From assembly GCF_000283155.1 (NCBI RefSeq), contig NW_004454217.1, positions 2,820,379 to 2,884,378 of the forward strand: a stretch of DNA of 64,000 nt. Reading direction: 5' to 3'. The DNA comes from Ceratotherium simum simum. Taxonomy: Eukaryota; Chordata; Mammalia; Perissodactyla; Rhinocerotidae. Made by a program: the position numbers and the translations under genes. Positions 35,940 to 48,171 of the stretch are shown piece after piece (positions within the stretch are counted from its first letter, which is position 1; every line of letters starts with the position of its first letter). Below the pieces are notes generated by a model. It saw only the letters and a list, made by a program, of their open reading frames with translations. It had not been told where the DNA came from and searched no databases.

Positions 35940-36879
35940 AACCATCTTTGCCAGTTACTTGGTTATTGTCTCTAAGTGTGAATCATAGTGGGGATTGACA
36001 CCATCAAACTGGGATCCATCAACTGAATGGGATCTTGTAGCATTAAGGGTCAAGCAGTAACACTTAATTTCCAAAGAAAAGGTGAGTATGGTTACTGTAA
36101 TGGAGTTTTTATTATAATGGAGAGTGGGGCCAAAGCAGTATTTATAATATTCTGACTGGCAAATATTTTTAGCATTGATGGGCAAAAATAGATGGGCAGC
36201 CTGCTGAAGTCTTAACTTGATCTGTATAAGCAGAAAAGCTCTGGCTCTAGAGAACAGAAATCTTGAACCACTAAAACAAAGAATCCCTGCCCATACACGA
36301 AGTTCAAGAATTGAGTCAGTTTACAGATATCAAGCCCCTTGAGTGAAATTGAGTCACCCTGAGGAAAGAATAGCTATATTGCCAAAAACGTATATTGCTA
36401 AGCTTCTTCAGGGTCACTGCGCATTGGGAAGGAGAAAATAATTTTGGAGGATAACTAAACACTGGCTTTGAACTGACACAAATATCTGGAGACCCAAAAC
36501 TTCACTGTGCTTTACCAGTTTGAGTAGGAGGTTTGGAGGCCAGATGATCATGGAGTTTTGGCTCAGGTACATCTCACAATCAGCACAGTGGTTCTGCAAA
36601 ATCACCCTGTGGTTATTCTCCCAGTTCTAGAATGCACAATGCAAACAGACATACGCAACAACTGGCATAATCCTCATATTAGTTCTCTGACCCAGGTAAT
36701 GAGAGTTATTATGGTAGGAAAAGCCAAGTGGAAACCAGCAGAACTGCCTCTACCTATGAAAATAGTAGACCAAAAGCAATGCTGTAACCTCAGAGAACTG
36801 CAGAGATTATTGCAACCACCAATCACGTGAAAGATGCAGGGGAGGTGATTCCTACCCCACTCCCTTCAGCTCATATATT
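35940..36879 (+). repeat. Possible upstream part of an endogenous retrovirus interior
   Basis: This stretch precedes the pol remnant and has somewhat higher GC and purine content than its flanks, as expected for decayed retroviral interior. I could not match it to gag or protease. It is listed only because it is contiguous with the pol fragment and unlike other repeats here. Confidence 0.25.
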
Positions 36880-37385
36880 GGCCTTTGCAAAAGATAAATG
36901 GGTCTAGGAGAATTACAATGGATTATCATAAACTTAATCAGATTGAGAATCCAATTGCAACTGTTGTTCTAATCATGATTTTGTTGTTGGAAAAAAATCA
37001 ACAACCCCTTTACAACTTGGTATACAGATATTGATCTGACAGATGCTTTTTGTTTTCTATATACTTGATAGTAAAGACCATCAGAAGCATTTTGCTTTCA
37101 AATGACAAGGCCTGCAATATACCTTCACAGTTTTATCTTAAGGGCATATCCTGTTTCCAGCCCTACGGCGCATCTATGTAGCAGGGACTTTGCCTTTCCC
37201 CTCAACAAGACATAAGCTGGTCTATATCATTGAATATATTACACTGATTGGAGCTATTGAGTAGGAAGTTGCAATAATTCAAGACACATTAGGAAGACAG
37301 TTATGGTCTAGAGGGTGGGAAATAAAATTCAGAAAAATTCAAAAGCCTGCTACCTCAGCGAAATTTTTAGGGCTCCAGAGATTTG
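36880..37385 (+). pseudogene. Endogenous retrovirus pol (reverse transcriptase) remnant
   Basis: Translated in pieces across frames, the plus strand resembles the retroviral reverse transcriptase core, from the region before the palm to just after the catalytic loop. It is interrupted by several stop codons and at least one frame change. At the position of the conserved catalytic Asp pair, the codons at 37232-37237 read Glu-Tyr, so it is inactive on that count as well. No LTR, primer-binding site, integrase or envelope was found next to it. It is an old orphan fragment, probably class I-like, with no coding potential. Confidence 0.6.
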
Positions 37386-37389
37386 AGGA

Positions 37390-38635
37390 TACTTTTTTTT
37401 TTCCTTCTTCATTTTTAGTTTCCCTTTATTTGAAACTCACGGCATTTAACAACAACAGCAAATAGTTAAGGAGGACTTAAACTGTAGGCAAACAAACAAA
37501 AAAAGCCAAGTAGGAAATTTATTTAGTATAGCTATGAAGAAATATACCATCACAACTATTGTTAATGTAAGTTTCATATATCACATTTTAGTTGCATGCT
37601 TAAGCTTAGCCAGACTTTAAAATAAGGCAAGTAAAAGTCAACTTTTGAGAAGCAAAAATACAAGTGAAAATCTTATAAAAGCATGGCCACAGAGGATTTT
37701 CTAAAATATCTGGATGGCATTACTTAATAAATTAATCATTATAACTTCAAAATGAATGAAAATGTCTCTAATGTGAATACAGTGTTGCCACATTTTAAAT
37801 GAATCATACAATGAGAATGTCACACTGAGTGTAGCCAAATATGAATTTCATTATCAAATATACATTATTCTTTAAATCCGGTATATGTGAAGAACACGTG
37901 ACAATTTCATAACCTCTGCTCTTGGATAGCTGAGGAAATTAAGTATAAGGAAAAAGAGTAAAAATTGGTATGAATGGAAAATGGTTATCTTTCATCTTTC
38001 CTTGATCAACGTAGCTTCTCTCTAAGCTGTTGCAAAAACTACCAGCAAGATACCAAATTGCATAAATTGTATATGCAAAGCAATCTGAGTTACAGGGAAG
38101 ATTGACAGAATTATAATAATAGTCCCCTTTTTTGAATAAAATTGGTCTATATAAATACAACTCTAAATTTAACAATTGTCAAAAATCACCACTACCAAAT
38201 TTGTGATTCTAAGTCTTGGAGAAGCCTAAATTATCTTGGAGAAGAACTTGAAAAGCAGTATTCTGGGATGTCAAGTGATCTAATTAATTCAGTGTGGTTT
38301 TTAGTTTTACATTTCCATTTTCATTTTAAATTGTTCTTAATTTTAAAAATAATTGAAAAAATTTTTCTCACCAAAAAGTAAAACAAACAAAAAAAAGAAG
38401 TGAATCAAACTGAAAGCTGATTCCTATTCTGTTGCATCAGCATCACAGTGGATAGCATACCAAATTGCTCAAGAAGTTTTCATAAAATGTATATATTTTT
38501 TAAATTATTGTATTGACTTTTGTATTTTTGAAATATATGAGCTAATAAGTAAAGATATCTATCATTGTTATCATTCTAGTGTTTGAATGTCTAAGACACT
38601 CCTACAACATACACATATATGAATTTTTTTTTCAA
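37390..38635. other. Unassigned non-coding sequence
   Basis: A poly-T run at 37392-37401 marks the left side. Beyond it I recognise nothing. Short opposing frames at 37939-38381 are unremarkable. Confidence 0.5.
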
Positions 38636-38639
38636 AATA

Positions 38640-38770
38640 GGGTTTATATGACCAATGGTATTTTCCAACTTTTTCTCGGTTCATCACATATTGTATAAGT
38701 ATTTTCCATCTCTATATAATTCTGTTCCTTCATTCTTTTTGACATTTTGCATATTATTACATTATAATGG
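38640..38770 (-). repeat. L1M 3' fragment (antisense), weak
   Basis: Words such as 'gtataagtattttccatctc' and 'cttcattctttttgacattt' fit the complement of L1ME-type 3' ends, as at 22950-23470. The match is short. Confidence 0.4.
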
Positions 38771-39092
38771 TAACAGCTGATATTTATTTTGTCCTATATA
38801 CCATACACTATTATAAGGACTTTATGAGAAAATATGCTAGATTTTCTGGACTGGTGGTTATCAAACACTTACATATCTTTCCACTGGGTAAAGTCTAGAA
38901 AACAAAACATCTTGTTCCCAGACTTACAAGTCAGTCAGATGCACTATGTGAAATTTGAAAGGCAGAAGTAAGATGGTGGCTACACTTCTGTTAGTACAGT
39001 GGAATCCTTTGGCCATAGTGTTTCTGGCTTTAATGTTGTGACTTCTTGATCATAAAAACTTCCTAAGGATAGTTTTTCATTGGAGGAAAATG

Positions 39093-39290
39093 ATAAGTGC
39101 ATAGGATTTACAACCGGAATATAAGTTCAATATAAGTTCTGCCACTTACTAGCTCTTTCCCTATGGACACATTAATTTACTTTACGGTGTTTTATTAAGA
39201 AATAAGCTAATAATACCTTGCAGGGATGTTGAAAGGTTTACTTATAAAGTATCTTGTAGAGTATCTGCAATAAATTTATTCAACTACTCT
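39093..39290 (+). repeat. MIR SINE (sense)
   Basis: A decayed MIR: 'aagttctgccacttactagc', 'tctttccctatggacacatt', 'aataataccttgcagggatg', 'ttgaaaggtttacttataaa', then 'agtatctgcaataaattta'. Order and spacing fit the family, although the head is worn. Confidence 0.6.
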
Positions 39291-39927
39291 ATTTAAGGCA
39301 ATTCTAAGGATATGGAAATATATAATTTATGTTTCTGATCTCAACTTTTAGCTTCAAACAATAAATAATTGGTTCAATTTTACTACTCAAGAACATACAT
39401 TACAATTTTTATTTTAAATCTATGTGTTTTGTCCAGTAAAATAAAGAATAGTTAACAGATCTCATTTCCGGCAGCCTTCTTTTCAGAAGACTGTCTCTGA
39501 TCCCAAGGAACTTCAATAAATTTCAGTACCCTTCTGCTCTAAGAAAGATCTTCTATTCTTTTTTTCTGTTCCATGGAAATGACTTAAAGGGCAATGATCT
39601 TGCCTTTAGAATGAGACAATTACTCTTGTATGCAAGAAGTAATGGCAATACATGCCATGCACAGCTTCCTGATGCAGTAGATGTTTAATCAATGTTTCTT
39701 GATACAGTTTTCAGGAAATTATCTTGTGGCTACCTATTTCTCTGTCCAAATAGTGATTTTTCCTATATATGACAATATTTTACTTTACAAATTCGTTTAC
39801 TTTTTACTTGCTTTTATATTATTGATGAGACTGCTATAATTTATATAATTTTTAAAAATTGTGTTAAAATCTTTTCCTTAACACTATTTTTATAATCCCA
39901 TCCTAGTATGCAAGGAGGAATCCTTAG

Positions 39928-40157
39928 TGTCCAGCAACCTCACTTTTGGATATTTTTTCAAAAGAATGGAAATCAAGATCTCAAAGATATATTTCCACTT
40001 CCATGTCCGATGTAGCATTATTCACGATAGCTGAGAGGTAGAAACGACTTAGATGTCCATCAATAGATGAATGGATAAAGAAAATGTGGTATATACATAC
40101 AATGGAATATTATTCTGCCATAAAAAACAAGGAAATCTTGTCATATGCTACAACATA
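39928..40157 (+). repeat. L1 ORF2 3' fragment (sense)
   Basis: A clear L1 signature: 'cagcaacctcacttttggat', 'gtagcattattcacgatagc', 'gatgtccatcaatagatgaa', 'tggataaagaaaatgtggta' and 'caatggaatattattctgcc'. It breaks off after 'gctacaacata'. The left arm of the inverted repeat starts within a few bases, so this L1 was truncated by or at that junction. Confidence 0.85.
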
Positions 40158-40159
40158 TA

Positions 40160-40368
40160 CAATCCAACCCATGATGATCTCTCTCTTCACATCAGCGATG
40201 TGTGACTAGAATGGTGAGGAACACTCGAGATTCTCACTGCTTGTCTTGGAACGGAACTCTTCTATGGAAAGAGGCAACATGAGTTCCCTCTGCCTACAAC
40301 ACTATACTCTGTACTCTCTCACCTTGCTGTTCCAGTCACAACCCATTACACTCAAATCTTCAACTGAC
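40160..40368 (+). repeat. Left arm of a 209-bp inverted repeat
   Basis: This 209-bp segment aligns without gaps to the reverse complement of 42190-42398. I counted 28 mismatches by hand, about 87% identity. The outer end is 'caatccaacccatgatgatc' and the inner end 'atcttcaactgac'. I do not recognise the family. It could be one of two oppositely oriented copies of an interspersed repeat, or a terminal repeat of a 2.2-kb element. No target duplication flanks the pair. Confidence 0.85.
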
Positions 40369-42189
40369 CTCCATGAGATCTTGGAAGTAGAAAAAATGAG
40401 TTCTGGCATTTACTGACATCCTCATGCTGATGAGATAGTAGAAGCAATGACGCAAGAGGCAAAGTTGAAGAGACGGGAGTATCTTGTGTCACTTTAGATA
40501 TAGTACTCGTCAGAAACTTGTCGTTTTGCTTAATCATGAAATTGACTTATGATAAGGTTCAACATCAATTAGAGGTTAAATGAGAACTGACCATTTTCCA
40601 TTTGGATGTGCATTTCTACCAATCTGACAACTTATTGTTTAACATGCAAACTCATATCTAAATGCACCATGGGTGGGCTTTTCATTGGTAAAATGATAAA
40701 TATATGATAAAATAAAGCTTCACCTGCATTTTACCTAAAATATCAAGCTATATTTAAAATTTAGAAAAGCAAGTCACATATTTAATTTTATTGATTAATT
40801 GATAAGTATATTTCAAAAACATGCCACATGCCTATTAGAAGCCATAGGAGGAAAAAGAATGATAAAACTTGACTATGAACTTGAAGAAGTTTATAATCTA
40901 GTTACAGCTATAAAACACATGAAGACTTATGTAGAAATATAAAAACAAAACGAAGCTATGTCCCACACCCGATTAAAGAGAAAATGAGTATTACAATCCA
41001 AAAAGAACTTAACAGGTAGAAAAATAAGCCAAATCTAATAATATAAAATTTATCCAGGGTCACTCTAAAGGTCACTCTAAGTCTAAAGTTACCTAAGTGT
41101 ATGCTGAAGCTGCCAAAAGATCATCTTTATTTGATCTTAACCACAAAAATGTAAAACAGTGTCTAAAAGAGGTATTTCTATTGTACTACTCGATGTTCAG
41201 GCATTGGAAGTGTTGTGTTTAGTTTAGAATTACACCTATCAATAGAACAATGCTATTTTCATGCAGGCGTGGTCACGATTCAGAGTTAAGCGCTCTCAAA
41301 GGCATTTCATCATGAAACTGAAAACACTTACTACAAAAAATAGAGGAATCATACAGACTTTGATAACATTTTTTAAAAATTGTCAATTGGAAGACAAGAA
41401 TGTTGTTTTTATTAGTCTCCCTAAGAGAATTTATACCAATGAGTAGAATGTACATGAGATACATATTGATTTAATACAGGAAAGAATTTTTTTTAGTTTT
41501 TAAACTCGGCTGCAATTTTCACCTAGAGAGGCAATGAGTTCCCCCTCGTGGAGTGGGCCAAGAAACTGAATGAATACCCTTGTAAGATGTTGCAAAGGGA
41601 ATTTAAGCTTTCAATATGGAATTGGCAAAAGAATATGCCTCTATAGTTTCTTCTAAATATGAAAGTCATTTGTTATATGAATTGTGGTGTTAGTTCAGTA
41701 CTTTTAGGTTACAAAAATCAGAAGCACATTCAAATTATCTCAAGTGGTAGGAATTCATTGCAAATTAACACAAAAAGATTGCCTCAGCAGCTACGTATAA
41801 AGGGTTCTTGGCAACAGAGCAACTCGTCACTCGCCAAGGTGCACTGGTAACTATCAAGTCATAGTCTTCTTAAAGTCCACTCAAAGAGAGCTCCCATTTC
41901 TTTCTTTTCCAGGGATGCCCCACTCATGGACCATCGTTTCTTTGTTTCTACCTGTCTCTATATAGGCTTGGCTCTTTATTTTTTATTTTTCTGGTATGAT
42001 CTCTGCCATATCTGTACAAACACTCTCTCTGCTTTGACTATTCTTAAACTGCTTTAATTTAAATTTCTCCATGAGTGAAGACCTACTTGAGTCACTATTT
42101 AACATGAAATGTTCTTACTGAGCAGCCTTTACACAAAACACCTCATAGCCTACCAAACTCTTTTATATCAGGTCTATAAAAATCTTTGA
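40369..42189. other. Spacer of the inverted repeat, mostly unassigned
   Basis: The 1,821-bp spacer has no convincing gene. Frames at 41261-41464 and 41659-41850 are about 60 codons and unfamiliar. A weak antisense LINE2-like 3' end may lie at 40800-40930 ('acatgccacatgcctattag', 'gaagtttataatctagttac'). No transposase-like sequence is visible. Confidence 0.5.
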
Positions 42190-42398
42190 GTCAGTTGAAG
42201 ATTCGTGTTTAATGGGTTGTGACCAGAACAACAAGGTGAGACAGTACTGAGCATAGTGTCGTAGACAGAGGGAAATCATGTCTCCTCTTTTCATAGAAGA
42301 GGAACATTCCAAAACAAACACTGAAAATCTCAAGTGTTCCTCACCTTTCTAGCCACACATAGCTGTTGTGAAGAGAGAGATCATCATGGGTTGGATTG
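42190..42398 (-). repeat. Right arm of a 209-bp inverted repeat
   Basis: Reverse-complement partner of 40160-40368, of equal length with no indels. Differences are mostly single substitutions spread over the arm, with a denser patch near the middle. The family is unknown. Confidence 0.85.
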
Positions 42399-42399
42399 T

Positions 42400-43470
42400 T
42401 CTCAATTCATGAGTGGAAGTAAGGGGAAAAGGACTTCTTTTCTTTACTCAAATCATCCTGACTCTTCTGAGTATCTTAGAAAGAAATGCTCAGGTATTCA
42501 ATCTAAATAATCTACAGAAATTTGACAATTTTTGCTTCTCCACTGTGACTTATGAAATGATAGATTGGCCTCAAGCTTTAATGAACTATTCATTTTTATA
42601 AATATATATTTTCTAAATATAGTATCTGATAAATGCAAAGAGTATATATGTAATTTATATCTACGTTGTGAATCCTAATAATAAAATGTGTACCCACACA
42701 CCTGTCACTCCACTTAAGAACTAAAGCAATATCTAGCATGAATAATTTATTCTTTAGTCAAATTCCTGCTTAGTGATAGTCCCAGTGATAGCCATAGTGT
42801 GACATGGGCTGTAGATATAGGTCTTACATAAATATCTGTTGAGTTAAGAGTATGGATGGTCATTTGACAAAGAGTCAAAGAGAATTTTACATCACTCTCC
42901 TCTTGGCTTCCTTTCATCTTAATTTATAATTATAACCACATAAACATTAAAATAGAGTAATATTTAAAATATTTAAGGTAGGGGTGAATATGGATAAAGA
43001 TCATCAAGAAAGAGAATCATTTTCTCCTTCATTCAGGTTTAGATGTCCATTGTTTAGCTAATATTTAATTTCTATTCCTAATCATTGATTAGTTTGCCCT
43101 ATCTAATTATAATACTTAGACTTTGGAATTCTTCTGCTACTTAGAAATCCAGGGTTTACATCTCATAAGAGAATTGTTACTCTTAAAAGTCAGAAACATG
43201 TTAAAATATATAAGGCCTTTGAAGTTGGTGGAAGATATTTGGAAGTTAAGAGAAATAATGTAGATAAAAGGATATTATTATTATATTTATATTATTATAT
43301 TATATTATAATATTATTATAAAGTTAAGAGATTAGAGATAATATTGTCATAAAATGTTACGTAAAGTGAGAAATAATAATACATTTTGTCATTAGTATGG
43401 CAGAGTATTTGGTAAACTCTAACAATATGAGCGGAATCTTGCCTGCAGTACAATCTGTTTCACAAGTTAC
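42400..43470. other. Unassigned, with an AT-only stretch at 43265-43322
   Basis: No gene or family recognised, apart from a possible LINE2 3' terminus near 42780-42845. The run of ATT and TATA words at 43265-43322 is low complexity. Confidence 0.45.
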
Positions 43471-43474
43471 ATAA

Positions 43475-43617
43475 ACGTTCTCTGTCTCAGCTTCGTTGCC
43501 TTTATAAGGAACATAATAGTACCTTACATGAGGACTGTCTTCAGTATTGAGTGAAATACTCTGTGTGAATGGCTTAAATGAGTGTCTGACACACTCAATA
43601 CATAACAGCTATTACTA
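43475..43617 (+). repeat. MIR SINE 3' half (sense)
   Basis: Words in MIR order: 'tctgtctcagcttcgttgcc', 'ataatagtaccttacatgag', 'tggcttaaatgagtgtctga', 'cacactcaatacataacag'. The tRNA-like head is missing. Confidence 0.6.
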
Positions 43618-43619
43618 AT

Positions 43620-44260
43620 GACTTTCTGTGGATCTTTGGAAAATCATTTATTTTCCCTGGATTTATTTTCCCTGAGTACGCATGGATAATTTTCTACACA
43701 ATTTTATTTCCTAACCTGCAAAGATGCTATGGAAATTAATGAGAGAATTTCTGAGAGGAGAACATTATTCTGACTCTTTTGGGATGAAAGGGGCTCTATG
43801 TCAGTCACAGCTATATGACCTACTTCAATATTCTAAGGTTATAGATAATTTCAGTTAGATTGCATAATACAATTAATGTCCTAAAAGTATTTATTAATGA
43901 TAATATTGCATAAAATATTACCTGGATGATTATAATTTATTGAGGCAAAGAAATACTTCAGTTTTGGTCATTACTATCCACTGATATAATGAACCACTCC
44001 ACTGAAGCAATTAGACTCTGCTTGTGCTCATGGTTATATCTAGGCTAAGTTTTCAGTACGTTTCAGGAGATTGTATATACTAAACCTATCTTTCACACTG
44101 ACTTTTTCTACACAGCCCTGAACTTCTTCTATTAGCTCCATTAAAAGATGAGATCTAAGAATCTTTGAACCTGTATTCTAGAAAGATAATAAGCCATGAG
44201 AAGAGGGCATCAGGCAAAAATAACGTGTTGGGGTTGCAGGAACTTTGGAATTTATATGCC
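43620..44260. other. Unassigned non-coding sequence
   Basis: Nothing recognised between the MIR and the LTR. Confidence 0.5.
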
Positions 44261-44799
44261 TGTATTAGTCAGGGCTCTCCAGAGAAATAGAACCAACAGG
44301 ATCAATAGAGAGACAGAGAGCAATTTATTATGAGAAACTAGCTCACACGATTATGGAAGCTAAAAAATCCCAGAGTCTGCTGTCTTTAAGCTGGAGACCC
44401 AGGAAAGATGGTGATGTAGTTTTAGTCCAAGTTCAAATGCCTGAGAACCAAGAGAACTGATGATGTGAGTTCTAGTCCAAGTCTGAAGGCCTGAGAACCA
44501 GGAACAACAATGGTGTAAGTCCCAGTCCAGGGGCAAGAGAAGACTGATATCACAGCTCAAGCAGTCAGCTAGAGAGAGAGAGATTCTCTCTTCTATCATC
44601 TTTTTGTTTCATTCAGGTCCTCATTGGATTGGGTGATGCCTGCTCACGTTGGGGAGGGCAATCTACTTTACTCAGTCCACTGATTCAAATGCTCATCTCT
44701 TCTAGAAGCACCCTCACAGACACACCCAGAAATAATATTTAACCAGATACCTGGGCATCCCGTGTCCAGTCAAGTTGACACATAAAATTAACCATAACA
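44261..44799 (-). repeat. MaLR-type solo LTR (antisense)
   Basis: The plus strand starts 'tgtattagtcagggctctcc' and ends 'aaattaaccataaca', the complement of a MaLR-type LTR that begins TGTTATGGTTAATTTT and ends GACTAATACA. Between them are 'ccactgattcaaatgctcat' and 'caccctcacagacacaccca', standard landmarks. Length is 539 bp. An internal 'ctgagaacca...agtccaagt' unit occurs about three times (44400-44530). The adjoining 5-mers ATGCC and CTACC agree at three of five positions, so any TSD is decayed. Confidence 0.75.
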
Positions 44800-45650
44800 C
44801 TACCCAAGGATGCCTTCCATAATTGTAAAAAAGAGAAAGAAAATAATTATTTATAGTTCTGTGCTTTAAAATCTGATGAAAATAATTTAAAGTGTAAGAG
44901 ATGTTTAAAAAGTACATTTTCACATATAATTTATATATATTATTATTTATGAGTATATTTATACAGATTTTTCTATATATTTTTCGCTTTTATTATATCT
45001 GAGATTTACAACTATTTACAATACTAGTAAATAGGAAGAAGTGAAAACTTCTCTTTGTAATAGATAGAAAAGAATGGCTATGGGGTCAAAGAAGATTTCT
45101 AGGAGGTAAAGTTGAACCTCTGCCACCTCTCACTTTCTCTCCAGTAGGCAGCTTACACTGCTAATGTGGTTTTTCATTGATTCTATATCCACAGGTAATA
45201 GACTCCTTATCTTCTCTTCCAAATATGGCTTCATTAGAGATCACATGGAAGTTTGTAGATCGATAAAATTTTCTACATACTCATGGGAAAACAACAGCAG
45301 TAACAATAATAAAAGTAATAAAATAACAACAAAAACCAAAGCCAGTTTAAAATGCAAGCGCTGTGTGTAGTCAATCAGGAGCATCGCTCTTGTGCATGGA
45401 TCAGTGCCTTTGGAGGAACAACTTGATGACCCCTACTAGATGTAAAGCCCCTGCTGTCCTCCCATTCCCTGCTAAACTTTTGCAAGGTGGACTTGGGGCT
45501 CAATTTTTCTAACACTTTGCCTATTCAGTGACATTGTGCCCAAAATTGAAGGAAATCATTTTTCACCCACTTCAGAAGGCATGTTCTCCTTTCTCAAAGT
45601 GGATTTTGTTTGTGGGATATTGCCCAAGCAAATTGCAACAAGAATGTCTG
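44800..45650. other. Unassigned non-coding sequence
   Basis: No family or gene recognised. An A-rich run at 45292-45340 gives the Asn/Lys/Thr-rich frame at 45164-45370, which is a compositional artefact. Confidence 0.5.
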
Positions 45651-45654
45651 CAAT

Positions 45655-45800
45655 CACAGAATGCCTGAGCTAGAAGAAACATCAGAAGCCACACAGTCGA
45701 TATTACAGGTGAAGAAGCTGAAGTTCAAGGATGTCCAGCTAGAAAATGAAAGGCACAAGAACAGGTAGGTTTCCAGCCCCATAGTTCTACTCCACCTCTC
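45655..45800 (-). repeat. Ancient mammalian repeat (MIR- or LINE2-like)
   Basis: The order 'cagaatgcctgagctagaag', 'attacaggtgaagaagctga', 'agttcaaggatgtccagct' and 'caggtaggtttccagcccca' matches the same old repeat type as 7390-7790. The name is uncertain. Confidence 0.4.
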
Positions 45801-45804
45801 CACC

Positions 45805-47740
45805 TCTCATGCTCTGGAATTGCCAAGGTGAATAAGTTATAATTGTCATAAAAAGAAGTATGAGAAGAGCACTAGAAATTTGCTGTTCCACTTATTTTTC
45901 TTTTTACGGGTTTTGAGATTTAGTTAATTAAAAAGTAATACTTTACCCCTATTTGGATGACTATTGCTGTTATAAATACATCCACTTGAAATCAGAAATT
46001 TTATTATTTATATTTGGAATATTAGAGAAGATTTCTTAGATCTTAAGCATAAACTATTTTCCTTGCAAATGAATAAATCCACATTATTTGACTTGAGATG
46101 TTTTTTCTTTTCACATTAGGGGAATCTCACTCTACCAGCTAGGGTTTATCCTGTTTTATCTCCCTGTAAAGTCTTAATTCTTATGAATAAAATTCACCAT
46201 CTCCATACTTACACATAACTACTGACTGTATGTAAATTCAGGTAACCTAATAATGTAATAATTAAAACTACTAGGTTATTTTCAGATAAACCACAATTGA
46301 GAGAAAATCCTTTCCTCACAAGTTAATCGCTTCACTTGAAGATAAGAATTTTATCAAGTTTGGAATTCATTCATAACTCTGGTCTACCTGCTTTATCCCT
46401 ATGATTCATGTGAAATTGATGGATTTTTTAATGTCCTCCAAGTCTGTACATTTTTTTTGCTGTCTTAGCAAATGACATCAAATTCAAAGCAATGCAACTA
46501 TATAAAATAAAAGTAAATGTGTTCAGAAATCTGAGAAGCTGACATGTAGAGTTGAACTTTGTGCATTTCTGCTAAATCTTATTAGAGAAGAGATTCAAAA
46601 GAAAATACAACATTTAGTTCAATGAGAAACTCTTTACATCTGAAACACAATTTACTGACTGAGAACAGGACAGACACTATCAATAATTTCTTAATTGTCC
46701 AGTGAAATTTTATTCTTGAAAGACAAGGAATATACACTTTCTCTCTTTAGCGGTAGCACCCTTCCTTATTTTTCCTAGGCTCACAGTTTCTAAAATAATG
46801 GGACTACACATTTAACTTTAAGACTCCTATTACATTAGGGAGACTTTGTTTTCAATCTTTGGTTCTTCTTCATTTTGGTCACTAAGATTTTGGAACCAGA
46901 AATGTTCAAATACAGTAAAGTGCCCTGTTTACCACCAAGGATTTTACATTTCAGACTAGCAAAGGCAGTTTCAAATTCCTTTAAGATAAATTCGAAATGT
47001 TTCTACTACAGTCTTCCGGAAAATATTTTGCAATTCAGATATTTTTGCTTCAAGTTGAAGATATTATGCTTCTTGAAAATAGCTCTACAGAAGCTGGTGG
47101 TCTTTCTGTATTGGACGTTCATTTGTGACTGACCTTAATATTGATAAACTAGGATATAGGCAGACAAGTAGAACAGAAGTAGCATTAACAAAAGATAAAG
47201 AAAATAAGTTTGAGGTACATGTACAAGTAGTATATGCCAGGAATTTTCTAGAGACCTCTAATTTTTTTAAAAAATGCACTAAAATACTCATTATGCGTTA
47301 ATCTATGGGTTAAACAGTGTGTATTTAAGATTTTACTCTGATTGAGATTATAGCTCATTAAGGAATATAAACAACAAACTACACAAGAAAAGACAAAGGG
47401 AAAGATACTCTATTAGGAAAAACATAGAGGAGTTATGAGTGTTTTTCTAGAAATAATGTCACCATACACCTGATTTCCTTGGGAAAGTCCTGGTTTATGC
47501 TTTTTGTCCTAGCATAATTATTAATTGTACTCTTTTCTCTCTCAAACTGCCCAGGTTTGGACGGTAAATGATATGATCAAACCAGTCTTGAAAAAAAAAA
47601 TAGCAATTATCTAGATTAAGGAAAAAAGGGGGTGGGGAGTCTTCCAGGAAATTTTCAACTTAAAGTCATATATGGCGTGAAAATGCATGGTATCTTTGAG
47701 TTATTGAAAACAATCTGTCATGCTGAAACATAGATTGCAA
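45805..47740. other. Unassigned AT-rich non-coding sequence
   Basis: Nearly 2 kb without a recognisable gene or repeat, apart from possible faint LINE2 words near 47300-47420. Opposing frames at 46875-47291 are unremarkable. Confidence 0.45.
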
Positions 47741-47744
47741 AGAG

Positions 47745-48060
47745 GAGGCTAACAAGAAAAGAAAGTGGAGAGGCAGACAAATTAGATCCTGAAATCTCTC
47801 TGCTCTGCTAAGGAATTTCTATTTTATCTCAAAGCCAATGGGAAGGGGAATAAATATTTAAACAAAGGAACCATATAACTGGATTTGAATTGTAAAAAGA
47901 GATACAAGCAAAAAAATAAAGGCTGAAAGTTTGATATTATGGTCATTGTCAAAAATTCAGGAAAGATATTATGAGAGCTTGAACCAAGGCAGTGACATTT
48001 AGGATTAAGAGGAGCAGATGCATTCAAATGATATCAAAGAGGTTGACTTACAGGTCAATA
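47745..48060 (-). repeat. LINE2 internal region (antisense)
   Basis: The plus strand follows antisense LINE2: 'aggaatttctattttatctc', 'aaagccaatgggaaggggaa', 'ggaaccatataactggattt', 'gattaagaggagcagatgc'. In the canonical order these are 'ggattttactctgagtgaga', 'gggaagccactgg', 'gtgacatgatctga' and onward. Confidence 0.5.
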
Positions 48061-48171
48061 GGTTTCCTAAGCTCCATATTTTAAAAGGGCATTATTATAT
48101 TACAAAATTCATTGTCCTTTAAAATACCATAAGTGGAAAAGTAATGAAATATTTGAGTGGCTCTTATGTCA

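Noticed and set aside
40160..42398. Inverted repeat considered as a complete DNA transposon
   Set aside because: No target duplication flanks the arms, no transposase-like sequence lies between them, and the arm ends do not match termini I know. Kept as an unexplained finding only.
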